Origin: an uncultured Collinsella sp.
Lineage (GTDB): Bacteria; Actinomycetota; Coriobacteriia; Coriobacteriales; Coriobacteriaceae
DNA length: 6,240 nucleotides
Direction: 5' to 3'
Assembly (NCBI GenBank): GCA_900547505.1
Contig: URGY01000104.1
Span: forward strand, 1 to 6,240
Position 1 is the first letter of the stretch. Each line of letters opens with the position of its first letter. Made by a program: the position numbers and the translations under genes. The notes below the pieces were generated by a model. The model worked only from the letters and a program-made list of their open reading frames with translations, searched no databases and had not been told where the DNA came from. This document shows positions 1 through 5,612 of the stretch, in pieces.

Positions 1-47
1 CTACACAAGGCTATTCGTCGGCAGCGTCAGATGTGTATAAGAGACAG
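1..47 (+). other. Synthetic sequencing adapter (Illumina P5 end, index and Nextera/Tn5 adapter)
   Basis: This is not genomic sequence. Bases 15-28 read TCGTCGGCAGCGTC, and bases 29-47 are the 19-bp Tn5 mosaic end; together they are the complete Nextera read-1 transposase adapter. Bases 1-6 (CTACAC) match the 3' end of the P5 flow-cell oligo, and the 8 bases between (7-14, AAGGCTAT) have exactly the length and place of an i5 index. The order P5 end, index, adapter, insert is that of an untrimmed library molecule, so base 48 is the first genomic base. Read in the minus direction, the adapter adds the false protein tail CLLYTSDAADE to the gene that runs into it. Confidence 0.98.
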
Positions 48-202
48 CCATAAATAACGACCTCGTTCGGAGACACGAACTCGGCCATGCGCACATCAAA
101 AAGATACTCGCACGCCAAAAACGTGAAGAAGAACAGCGCCAGGCATATAATCTCCCGAATGCCCCGACGCAAATATGCGGTTGTGTCTCCCATGCCCCTC
201 AT
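48..202 (-). CDS. Truncated membrane protein, N-terminus only (contig edge)
   Basis: Only the first ~52 codons are genomic. The chosen ATG (200-202) has a G-run (TGGGGG) about six bases upstream. A TTG at 221-223 and a second in-frame ATG at 191-193 are alternatives; the latter has its G-run too close. From the ATG at 202 the protein begins MRGMGDTTAYLRRGIREI, basic and hydrophilic, followed by one hydrophobic segment rich in Phe and Leu (about residues 11-31) that looks like a first transmembrane helix. It then reads into the adapter, so the last ~11 residues and the stop at 11-13 of the open frame are artificial. Many Coriobacteriia LuxR-type regulators start with a multi-helix MFS-like membrane domain, and this N-terminus would suit that family or a plain transporter, but one helix cannot decide. 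It is divergent from the DUF4428 gene. Confidence 0.6.
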
Positions 203-387
203 AGTTAACCCCCAGCCGCTCAATTGTCTGGAAATCTATTTTAATAAAGAACCAGTCTCAATATCGAAGCCAGGCTTGAAATGCTGCAAATTTGACCCCA
301 GCCGTTCACGTCACACCGCGGTTTTGAGCCTCATGGACCAGAAGGGGCACGCGCGGCCTCTAGCTCGGCCAGGAGTGTCTCCAACTA

Positions 388-418
388 CCACTCATTTAAT
401 TACGTCCCCAATGAGTGG
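388..418. repeat. Hairpin of repeat unit 1 (9-bp stem, 13-nt loop)
   Basis: The left arm CCACTCATT (388-396) pairs perfectly with AATGAGTGG (410-418). The loop at 397-409 is TAATTACGTCCCC. Its last eight bases and its length are the same as in the second hairpin. No T-run follows on either strand, so it does not look like a Rho-independent terminator. Confidence 0.8.
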
Positions 419-436
419 CCGAAGAGTGTCCCCCGC

Positions 437-471
437 GACTAGTCGTTTGAGAACGTCCCCAACGACTAGTC
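437..471. repeat. Hairpin of repeat unit 2 (11-bp stem, 13-nt loop)
   Basis: The left arm GACTAGTCGTT (437-447) pairs perfectly with AACGACTAGTC (461-471). The loop at 448-460 is TGAGAACGTCCCC. Compared with unit 1, three stem pairs have changed on both sides so that pairing is kept: 389/417 C-G to 440/468 T-A, 391/415 C-G to 442/466 G-C, and 394/412 A-T to 445/463 G-C. The outer eight bases GACTAGTC are also a palindrome by themselves. Confidence 0.85.
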
Positions 472-539
472 AAAAATGGGCCATGTGTCCCAGTTGTGGA
501 GACTCCTTGAGCCGTCTGGGTATCGCGAAGAATCGCACA

Positions 540-584
540 CTCCCCCATCATCAAAAGTGACACACGCTACCTGTTGATGGGAGG
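540..584 (+). promoter_or_regulatory. Possible leader hairpin overlapping the Shine-Dalgarno site of the DUF4428 gene
   Basis: CCCATCA (544-550) is the exact complement of TGATGGG (575-581). With a two-base bulge, CTC at 540-542 can also pair with GAG at 581-583. The Shine-Dalgarno sequence GGGAGG occupies 579-584, five bases before the ATG at 590, so this fold would cover it. The loop (551-574) is 24 nt. The pairing is visible; a regulatory role is inference, and it may be chance. Confidence 0.35.
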
Positions 585-589
585 CAGCC

Positions 590-1327
590 ATGGGCTTCTT
601 TGACAAGATGTTCGAGAAGAAAGAGTGCGCGATTTGCGGTACCGAGCTGGGACTTCTAGGTAAGACAAAAATCAATGAAGGCTACCTGTGCAAAGAGTGC
701 GCCGGCAAGCTCTCCCCCTACTTTCACGGCTATCGCTCCAGCACCGCGGACGATATCCGTGAGCAACTCGCCTACCGCGAGGCCAACGCCGAACGCCTGT
801 CTTCGTTCAACCCCACGCGCACGCTTTCTGCCGGGCGCACCAATATTATGCTCGATGAGGACGCGGGCCTGCTGATCATCACTTCGCAGAGCCGCTGGCG
901 CGACGCCAATCCCGACATCATCGAGTTCTCGCAGGTACTCGGCTGCGATATGGATATCGACGAGCAACGCACCGAGATCTATCGCGAGACCAAGGACGGC
1001 GAGCGCGAGAGCTACAACCCGCCGCGCTACGACCTGGATTACGACTTTAATCTGACCATCCACGTCAACACGCCGTACTTTACCGAGATCAACCTGCGCG
1101 TGAACGACTCCACCATCGATCAGCGCGGCTCCATCGAATATCGCGAGGCCAAGCGCCAGGCAACCGAAGTCCGCGATGCGCTGGTGCAGCTGCGCCAGGA
1201 GACGCGCGACAGCGTCGTGGCCGCCAAAGCCCCCAAGACCGCGGTGACCTGCCCCTTCTGCGGAGCCACCACCATTCCCGATGCCAGCGGGCGCTGCGAA
1301 TACTGCGGCGGCGCCATCGGCGCATAG
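590..1327 (+). CDS. DUF4428 domain and C-terminal zinc-ribbon protein
   Basis: This 245-residue protein has no signal peptide or membrane segment and is probably cytosolic. Residues 10-40 match the DUF4428 pattern: a short amphipathic start (MGFFDKMFEKK), then C13-x2-C16, the GLLGKTKINEGYLC stretch, and C34-x2-C37, a likely zinc site. Residues ~75-175 are rich in predicted beta strands, possibly a PH-like fold, with no catalytic motif that I recognise. Residues ~183-213 are charged and probably helical. A second zinc ribbon closes the protein (C221-x2-C224-x11-C236-x2-C239). The start is supported by GGGAGG five bases upstream. The YdjG-like gene follows after 24 bp, so the two are probably co-transcribed. 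The molecular function of DUF4428 proteins is not known to me. A scaffold or protein-binding role beside the membrane-associated neighbours is inference. Confidence 0.88.
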   Translation: MGFFDKMFEKKECAICGTELGLLGKTKINEGYLCKECAGKLSPYFHGYRSSTADDIREQLAYREANAERLSSFNPTRTLSAGRTNIMLDEDAGLLIITSQSRWRDANPDIIEFSQVLGCDMDIDEQRTEIYRETKDGERESYNPPRYDLDYDFNLTIHVNTPYFTEINLRVNDSTIDQRGSIEYREAKRQATEVRDALVQLRQETRDSVVAAKAPKTAVTCPFCGATTIPDASGRCEYCGGAIGA

Positions 1328-1351
1328 CCTCCGGCAGCGAAAGGACCGATC

Positions 1352-2674
1352 ATGGCCTTTGAGAGCATCAACTATCAATGCCCCGCGTGTGGCGGCCCCC
1401 TTCACTTTGCCAGTGCCGAGCAAAAGCTCGTCTGCGACTACTGCGATTCTCGTTTTGAAGTCGAAGAAGTCGAGGCCCTCTATCGCGAGCGCCAGGACAA
1501 GGCAGATGCCAAAGCCGATGCAGCAGCCGCAACGCCCAAGCCCGTCGCCGACGACGCGGTGCAGGAACTCGCCCAAAACGCCGGCTACATCTGCTCGTCG
1601 TGCGGCGCCGAGCTCGTGTCCGACGGCACCGTCGCCGTCACCACCTGCCCGTACTGCGGCAACTCCGCCGTGGCGCCCGGCCAGCTCTCTGGCGACTTCT
1701 CGCCCGACCTGGTGATTCCGTTTAAGCTCGGGCGCGATGACGTCACGGCCGCACTCAAGGAACACTACAAGGGCAAGATCTTGCTGCCCAAGAGCTTTGT
1801 CACCGGCAACCACATCGACGAGGTCCAAGGTGTCTACGTGCCGTTTTGGCTCTACGGCGCCCGCGTTGACGGCGAAGTATACTTTGACGCGACCAACGAG
1901 ACCGTGACCGAGGAATCCGACCGCACCGTCACGACCACCGACCACTACGATGCCTATCGCAAGGGCAATATCTCGTTTAAGCGCGTGCCCGTCGACGGAT
2001 CGTCCAAGATGCCCGACGGCCACATGGACGCCATCGAGCCGTTTGACTACGACGCACTGCGTCCGTTCTCGGTCGCATATATGCCCGGCTACATCGCCAA
2101 CCGTTACGACGAGAACTGCGAGACCTGCAAGGCGCGCGCCGAGCGCCGTATGGAAGAAAGCACGATCTCGGCCCTGCGCGAGACCGTCGTCGACGAATAC
2201 GACGATGCCACGGTCGAAAGCAAGCAGCTCGACTACACCTGGGAAGACAGCGACTACGCCCTGTTCCCCGTCTGGATGCTCTCCACCTCGTGGAACGGCA
2301 AGAGCTACCTGTTTGCCATGAACGGCCAGACCGGCCGCTTGGTCGGCGAGCTCCCCTGCTCCAAGCCCAAGCTCGCCATCGCCTCGGTGCTGTTCTTCGT
2401 GATCGGATTTATCCTCTCCCAGATTCTCTTTATGGGGGAATACGCCTTCGATCCGGATTACCTCACCTTTGATATCGAGGGCATCCTCATCAACGTCATC
2501 GCGCCGCTGATCATCGTGATTATCGGAAACGTACTACTGGTAGGCCAGCTCAAGACGGCCAACGAGGCCACCCACGCCGACGAGTACTGCGGCGAGCTCG
2601 ACCTGACCGAGAAGCACGACACCTTCAGCCACACCGAGACCACCGTTGTCATGAAAGACGACAAGGACGACTAG
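1352..2674 (+). CDS. TFIIB-type zinc-ribbon membrane protein (YdjG-like)
   Basis: This 440-residue protein opens with two zinc ribbons of identical spacing: C10-x2-C13-x14-C28-x2-C31 and C81-x2-C84-x14-C99-x2-C102. An Ala/Lys/Glu-rich charged linker (about 38-75) separates them. Residues ~118-335 form the conserved soluble body, with motifs such as VYVPFWLYGA (161-170), MPGYIANRYDE (244-254) and ALFPVWMLSTSW (303-314), plus an extra CxxC pair at C256/C259. Two hydrophobic segments (about 341-361 and 376-398) should anchor it in the membrane. The tail is hydrophilic and acidic. It resembles the proteins annotated as TFIIB-type zinc-ribbon or PriA-like. These include B. subtilis YdjG, a membrane partner of the SPFH protein YdjI in the pspA-ydjGHI stress operon. 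The PriA-like name reflects the Cys clusters; no helicase motif is present. AAGGA (1341-1345) lies six bases before the ATG. Confidence 0.87.
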   Translation: MAFESINYQCPACGGPLHFASAEQKLVCDYCDSRFEVEEVEALYRERQDKADAKADAAAATPKPVADDAVQELAQNAGYICSSCGAELVSDGTVAVTTCPYCGNSAVAPGQLSGDFSPDLVIPFKLGRDDVTAALKEHYKGKILLPKSFVTGNHIDEVQGVYVPFWLYGARVDGEVYFDATNETVTEESDRTVTTTDHYDAYRKGNISFKRVPVDGSSKMPDGHMDAIEPFDYDALRPFSVAYMPGYIANRYDENCETCKARAERRMEESTISALRETVVDEYDDATVESKQLDYTWEDSDYALFPVWMLSTSWNGKSYLFAMNGQTGRLVGELPCSKPKLAIASVLFFVIGFILSQILFMGEYAFDPDYLTFDIEGILINVIAPLIIVIIGNVLLVGQLKTANEATHADEYCGELDLTEKHDTFSHTETTVVMKDDKDD

Positions 2675-2722
2675 GCAATCCAACCAATACCACCCGGCCT
2701 TTGACGAGAAAGGAAGATCACC

Positions 2723-3958
2723 ATGGGACTCTTGAAAGCTGGATTGGGAGCTGCCGGCGGCGTCATGGCCGACCAGTGGAAGGAATTTATCTACTGCGAA
2801 TCGATGCCTGCCGACGTCTTGGCCTGCAAGGGCAGCAAACGCACCGGTGGCCGCAGCTCCAACGCACGCGGCGAGGACAACGTCATCTCCAACGGCTCGG
2901 TCATCGCCGTCAACGACGGCCAGGGCATGCTCGTGGTGCAAAACGGCAAGATCATCGAAGTCGCGCTGGAGCCCGGTGAGTTCGTCTTCGATACCGGCAG
3001 CGAGCCGAGCGTCTTTAGCGGCAACCTGGGCGATTCCATCAAGGAGACCTTCGCCAATATCGGCAGCCGCTTTACCTTTGGCGGCGACGCGGGCAAGGAC
3101 CAGCGCGTCTACTTCATCAACACCAAGGAGATCATCGGCAACAAGTACGGCACCGCCTCGCCCGTGCCCTTCCGCGTGGTCGATAACAACATTGGCCTGG
3201 ACGTCGACATCTCCGTGCGCTGCAACGGCGAGTATTCGTACCGCATCACCAACCCGCTGCTGTTCTACACCAACGTATGCGGCAACGTGACCGATAGCTA
3301 TACGCGCGACAAGATCGACAGCCAGCTTAAGTCCGAGCTGCTCACCGCCCTGCAGCCCGCCTTTGCCAAGATCTCGGAGATGGGCATCCGCTACAGTGCC
3401 ATCCCCGGCCACACCACCGAGCTCGCCCGCGCGCTCAACGAGGTCCTCTCGGCCGACTGGCGCGACCTGCGTGGTGTCGAGATCGTGAGCTTTGGCGTTA
3501 ACTCCATCGCCGCCTCGCAAGAGGACGAGCAGATGATCAAGGACCTGCAGAAGGCCGCGGTCATGCGCGATCCCACCATGGCAGCAGCCAACATCGCCAG
3601 CGCCCAGAGCGACGCGATGCGCGCGGCGGCCGCTAACCCCAACGGCGCAATGGCCGGCTTTATGGGCATGGGCATGGCAGGTGGCATGGGCGGCATGAAT
3701 GCCAGCCAGCTGTTCGCCGCCGGCCAGGCACAGCAGCAGGCCGCCCCGCAGCCGGCTCCGACTCCCGCACCGGCACCCGCTGCCGCACCTGCGACCGGCG
3801 CATGGACCTGCAGCTGCGGCGCCACCAACACCGGCAAGTTCTGCTCCGAGTGCGGTAGTCCCGCACCCGCACCGGCACCGGCCAAGTGGTTCTGCCCCAA
3901 CTGCGGTAGCGAAAACGGCGGCAAATTCTGCAGCAACTGCGGAACGCCCCGGCCCTAG
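2723..3958 (+). CDS. SPFH-domain protein with two C-terminal zinc ribbons (YdjI-like)
   Basis: This 411-residue protein resembles the SPFH (stomatin/prohibitin/flotillin) proteins annotated as virion core protein-like, including B. subtilis YdjI. The N-terminus (1-15) is short and glycine-rich, not a clear transmembrane helix, so membrane binding probably depends on partners. The SPFH core spans about 20-265: start WKEFIYCESMPADVLACKGS, then KIIEVALEPGEFVFDTGSEP (76-95), VYFINTKEI (129-137), FRVVDNNIGLDVDISVRCNG (150-169) and FGVNSIAASQEDEQMIKDLQ (257-276). Next come a helical stretch, a Met/Gly-rich segment (309-326), a Gln patch (336-339) and an Ala/Pro linker. Two zinc ribbons end the chain: C363-x-C365-x8-C374-x2-C377 and C391-x2-C394-x8-C403-x2-C406, joined by a second Ala/Pro run. 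SPFH proteins form large membrane-linked oligomers. AGGAAG lies six bases before the ATG, and the YdjG-like gene ends 48 bp upstream. Confidence 0.92.
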   Translation: MGLLKAGLGAAGGVMADQWKEFIYCESMPADVLACKGSKRTGGRSSNARGEDNVISNGSVIAVNDGQGMLVVQNGKIIEVALEPGEFVFDTGSEPSVFSGNLGDSIKETFANIGSRFTFGGDAGKDQRVYFINTKEIIGNKYGTASPVPFRVVDNNIGLDVDISVRCNGEYSYRITNPLLFYTNVCGNVTDSYTRDKIDSQLKSELLTALQPAFAKISEMGIRYSAIPGHTTELARALNEVLSADWRDLRGVEIVSFGVNSIAASQEDEQMIKDLQKAAVMRDPTMAAANIASAQSDAMRAAAANPNGAMAGFMGMGMAGGMGGMNASQLFAAGQAQQQAAPQPAPTPAPAPAAAPATGAWTCSCGATNTGKFCSECGSPAPAPAPAKWFCPNCGSENGGKFCSNCGTPRP

Positions 3959-3976
3959 CCCCTCTATCTGGTAATT

Positions 3977-4008
3977 GGCGGGGGATCCGCCACCCCCGCA
4001 TTTGCTTC
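3977..4008 (+). terminator. GC-rich hairpin between the SPFH gene and the lipoprotein gene
   Basis: GCGGGGG (3978-3984) pairs with CCCCCGC (3993-3999), a 7-bp all-GC stem with an 8-nt loop, followed by ATTTGCTTCT. The T-tract is poor, so this may be a weak or partial terminator, or an RNA-processing/stability hairpin inside an operon. A competing stem is available: GGCGG (3977-3981) with CCGCC (3987-3991). The two folds share bases and cannot coexist. Confidence 0.5.
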
Positions 4009-4038
4009 TATGGGTTTTCACACAAGAAGGAGGACACC

Positions 4039-4881
4039 ATGAAGACAACGTTCAAAAAGTCCGTACTCGCATTTCTGACATGCGTCCTGGCGCTCGCCTT
4101 TGCCCTGACGGGCTGCAGCGGCGGCGGCAAAGACCCCAAGGCCAACTTCGTCGGCAGCTGGGAACTCTCGGGTGGAACCGTGGATGGCGAAGAGCTGACC
4201 GATGAGTACATGAAGATGCTCGAGGATTGGGGTGTCCACTGCGTCCTGATTCTCGATGAGGACGGTACAGGCGCCCTCGACCTGTTCCTTGAAGTCGTCG
4301 ACCTTAAATGGGAGGCAAAGGACGCCACCACCGTAACCATCACCGCCGAAGATGAGTCGCACGACATGAAGCTCAAGGACGGCAAACTCATCCTCGAAGA
4401 AGATGACGGCAATCTTGTCTTTACCAAGTCCGACAAGGATCTGTCCGGCACGGTAAAGAAGGATCGCGAGGCGGCCGAGAAGGAAGAAGAGGTCGATGAG
4501 GCCGTCGAAGACGACGACGTCCAGAGTGTCGAAATCTCCCCCGCCGTCACCGTCGCCGATGACGATCTGTGCACCATCACCATCACCGAGAAATTTAAGG
4601 ACGACTGGGGCGACATCGGCTTTGTCGTCAACATCACCAACAAGAGCGACAAGGACCTGACCTTCTACGCTCCTTCCGGCAAGACCAACGTCAACGGCAC
4701 CATGAAGGAACCCTGGTTCTCGGCTAACCTGATGCCCGGCACCAGCGCCACCGAGGAATTCACGTTCTCGAGCGGCGAGCTTGACAGCCTTGACGACCTG
4801 GTCAACACGACCATCGGCATCGACGCCTACCTGACCGATTCCTACGAGGACGTCGCCTCTTACAGCGCAACCATCGCGTAA
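4039..4881 (+). CDS. Secreted lipoprotein, two-domain, unknown function
   Basis: This 280-residue protein starts with a lipoprotein signal: basic MKTTFKK, a hydrophobic core (9-23) and the lipobox LTGC with the lipidated Cys at 26, then a Ser/Gly/Lys linker. Domain 1 (about 36-130) begins NFVGSWELSGG and contains ILDEDGTGALDLF and repeated short beta strands, the pattern of lipocalin-like extracellular domains in Firmicutes and Actinobacteria. A charged, mostly acidic linker rich in Glu and Asp (about 138-163) joins it to domain 2 (about 164-280). That domain has an Ig-like look (FVVNITNKSDKDLTFYAP, then FSANLMPGTSATEEFTF), resembling DUF4352/DUF5067-type domains. No catalytic residues are recognisable. 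The start is fixed by a near-ideal AAGGAGG (4027-4033), five bases before the ATG. It follows the SPFH gene by 80 bp across a hairpin, so it may be in the operon or partly uncoupled. Confidence 0.88.
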   Translation: MKTTFKKSVLAFLTCVLALAFALTGCSGGGKDPKANFVGSWELSGGTVDGEELTDEYMKMLEDWGVHCVLILDEDGTGALDLFLEVVDLKWEAKDATTVTITAEDESHDMKLKDGKLILEEDDGNLVFTKSDKDLSGTVKKDREAAEKEEEVDEAVEDDDVQSVEISPAVTVADDDLCTITITEKFKDDWGDIGFVVNITNKSDKDLTFYAPSGKTNVNGTMKEPWFSANLMPGTSATEEFTFSSGELDSLDDLVNTTIGIDAYLTDSYEDVASYSATIA

Positions 4882-4898
4882 CGGCAGACACCGATAGC

Positions 4899-4922
4899 CG
4901 CGGATTGGCGGACATATCCGCG
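4899..4922. repeat. Small inverted repeat after the lipoprotein gene
   Basis: CGCGGAT (4899-4905) is the complement of ATCCGCG (4916-4922), giving a 7-bp stem with a 10-nt loop. It lies 17 bp after the lipoprotein stop and just before the much stronger terminator hairpin. No T-run follows. It may protect the mRNA end or be chance in GC-rich sequence. Confidence 0.4.
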
Positions 4923-4931
4923 CACATGCCA

Positions 4932-4972
4932 GGCGGGGCCGCAGGAAATGATCCTGCGGCCCCGCCGCTTTA
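4932..4972. terminator. Strong hairpin terminator between convergent genes
   Basis: GGCGGGGCCGCAGGA (4932-4946) pairs perfectly with TCCTGCGGCCCCGCC (4952-4966) around the 5-nt loop AATGA. This 15-bp, mostly GC stem lies between the ends of the lipoprotein gene (4881, plus) and the response regulator gene (4992, minus). On the plus strand it is followed by GCTTTAT, a short T-tract; on the minus strand by no T-run. It probably ends the plus-strand operon and may also slow transcription from the other side. Confidence 0.8.
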
Positions 4973-4991
4973 TGCCGATGCGTAACGAGCG

Positions 4992-5612
4992 TTAGCGCTC
5001 CATGTTGGGAACGATGCTGCCCTCCGTTACTGCGTGCACGGCCAGGCGCATGATGTTGTCGTAGCCGGTCTTATTGAGAATCTCCGAGATGCGGCGTTTG
5101 ATGGTGCCCTCGCTCATAAACAGCTCGGCCGCGATCTCGCGGCGGCTCTTGCCCTCGCAGGCAAGGCGCAAAATCGACAGCTCGACATCGTCGAGTGCCG
5201 CCGTGCCCGAAAAAATGCTCTCGGGCGGCTTGGGAAACGTGCAATAGCCCGCCAGCGTGGAACGCATCACGGCGAACAGTTCATCGATACCGACGTTCTT
5301 GTACACAAAGCTGTCGACGCCCGCCTCGCGTGCCTGGTCCACAAAGGTGATCTCGGGCATACCCGTCATGATAATGACGCGGCACTCGGGCAGTTGTTCT
5401 TTGATGCGCGCCGCCGCCACAATGCCGTTGGAATCGTGCTCGGTGCACACATCCATCAGTATCATGTCCGGACGCTCCTTGAGTACAACGTCCAAGGCAT
5501 CCGAGGCGTCGGCGATCGCGGCGACAACGGTCATGTCGGGCTGGTCACCGACGGAGCGCGCGAGGCTCTCGCGCAAGATAGCCTGGTCTTCGACGATTAA
5601 CACGCGGATCAT
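4992..5612 (-). CDS. NarL/FixJ-family response regulator
   Basis: This 206-residue two-component response regulator has a full receiver domain (about 1-120): acidic pair E8/D9, phospho-acceptor D54 in ILMDVC, T83 in IMTGMP and K105 in FVYKN. A LuxR/GerE-type helix-turn-helix follows (about 138-200) with LSILRLACEGKSRREIAAEL, then the recognition-helix region SEGTIKRRISEILNKTG (167-183). Length and residue set are normal for the family, so it should be active as a phosphorylation-dependent DNA-binding regulator. The start ATG (5610-5612) has AAAGGAG six bases upstream and overlaps the histidine kinase stop by 4 bp, so translation is probably coupled. Its targets cannot be read from the sequence; the convergent zinc-ribbon/SPFH cluster is one candidate by adjacency only. 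Confidence 0.95.
   Translation of the reverse strand: MIRVLIVEDQAILRESLARSVGDQPDMTVVAAIADASDALDVVLKERPDMILMDVCTEHDSNGIVAAARIKEQLPECRVIIMTGMPEITFVDQAREAGVDSFVYKNVGIDELFAVMRSTLAGYCTFPKPPESIFSGTAALDDVELSILRLACEGKSRREIAAELFMSEGTIKRRISEILNKTGYDNIMRLAVHAVTEGSIVPNMER

Larger units (their letters stand above)
372..506. repeat. REP/BIME-like or MITE-like element with imperfect terminal inverted repeats
   Basis: The element contains two tandem diverged 51-bp units (373-423 and 424-474; 36 of 51 positions identical by eye). Each has a GTGTC(T/C)CC box, a stem, a 13-nt loop ending ACGTCCCC, and the second stem arm. A third GTGTCCC box occurs at 485-491 with no hairpin of the same type after it. The ends are imperfect inverted repeats: 372-386 (GGAGTGTCTCCAACT) against the reverse complement of 492-506 (GGAGTCTCCACAACT). 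On the minus strand the boxes read GGGGACGT and GGGGACAC. Short GG-rich motifs beside imperfect hairpins are typical of REP elements mobilised by RAYT (Y1 tyrosine) transposases, so a REP/BIME cluster is my favoured reading. No transposase gene is present in the window. Confidence 0.65.
203..589. other. Divergent intergenic region holding a hairpin repeat element
   Basis: This 387-bp gap lies between divergent genes, so it should contain promoters for both. I see no convincing pair of -35/-10 boxes. A TATTAAAAT stretch on the minus strand near 240 is AT-rich and could be a -10 for the left gene, but no -35 lies at the right distance. Bases 241-371 show no recognisable feature. Bases 372-506 hold a structured repeat and 540-584 a possible leader hairpin, both listed separately. 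Open frames here (87-560 plus, 466-675 minus) lack coding character and cross the repeat. Confidence 0.7.

Noticed and set aside
388..471. The two hairpins read as a CRISPR array
   Set aside because: There are only two units, they are diverged, and no unique spacers separate constant repeats. The variable part is the stem and the constant part the loop, opposite to CRISPR organisation.
437..475. Hairpin 2 as a Rho-independent terminator
   Set aside because: The run next to it is A on the plus strand, and on the minus strand the T-run comes before the stem, so neither direction gives stem followed by U-tract.
87..560. Plus-strand open frame of 157 codons over the left intergenic region
   Set aside because: It runs antisense to the truncated membrane gene and then through the hairpin repeats. 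The product is basic and Ser/Thr/Pro-rich without domain character, and no ribosome binding site was found.
1352..1660. YdjG-like gene as a PriA helicase or replication protein
   Set aside because: Only the Cys clusters recall PriA or TFIIB. Walker and helicase motifs are absent and the protein has two membrane segments.
656..2023. Long minus-strand open frame (455 codons) opposite the DUF4428 and YdjG-like genes
   Set aside because: It overlaps two well-supported plus-strand genes, has a Gly/Ala/Val-rich composition typical of antisense frames in GC-rich DNA, and shows no recognisable domain.
3755..3885. Ala/Pro-coding repeats as a tandem-repeat or mobile feature
   Set aside because: The short CCGCACCGGCACC-type repetitions are explained by the flexible Ala/Pro linkers around the zinc ribbons of the SPFH protein.
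2534..4048. Long minus-strand open frame (504 codons) opposite the SPFH gene
   Set aside because: It is the antisense shadow of the SPFH coding frame. The translation is low-complexity and contains no known motif, while the plus strand has clear SPFH and zinc-ribbon motifs with a Shine-Dalgarno site.
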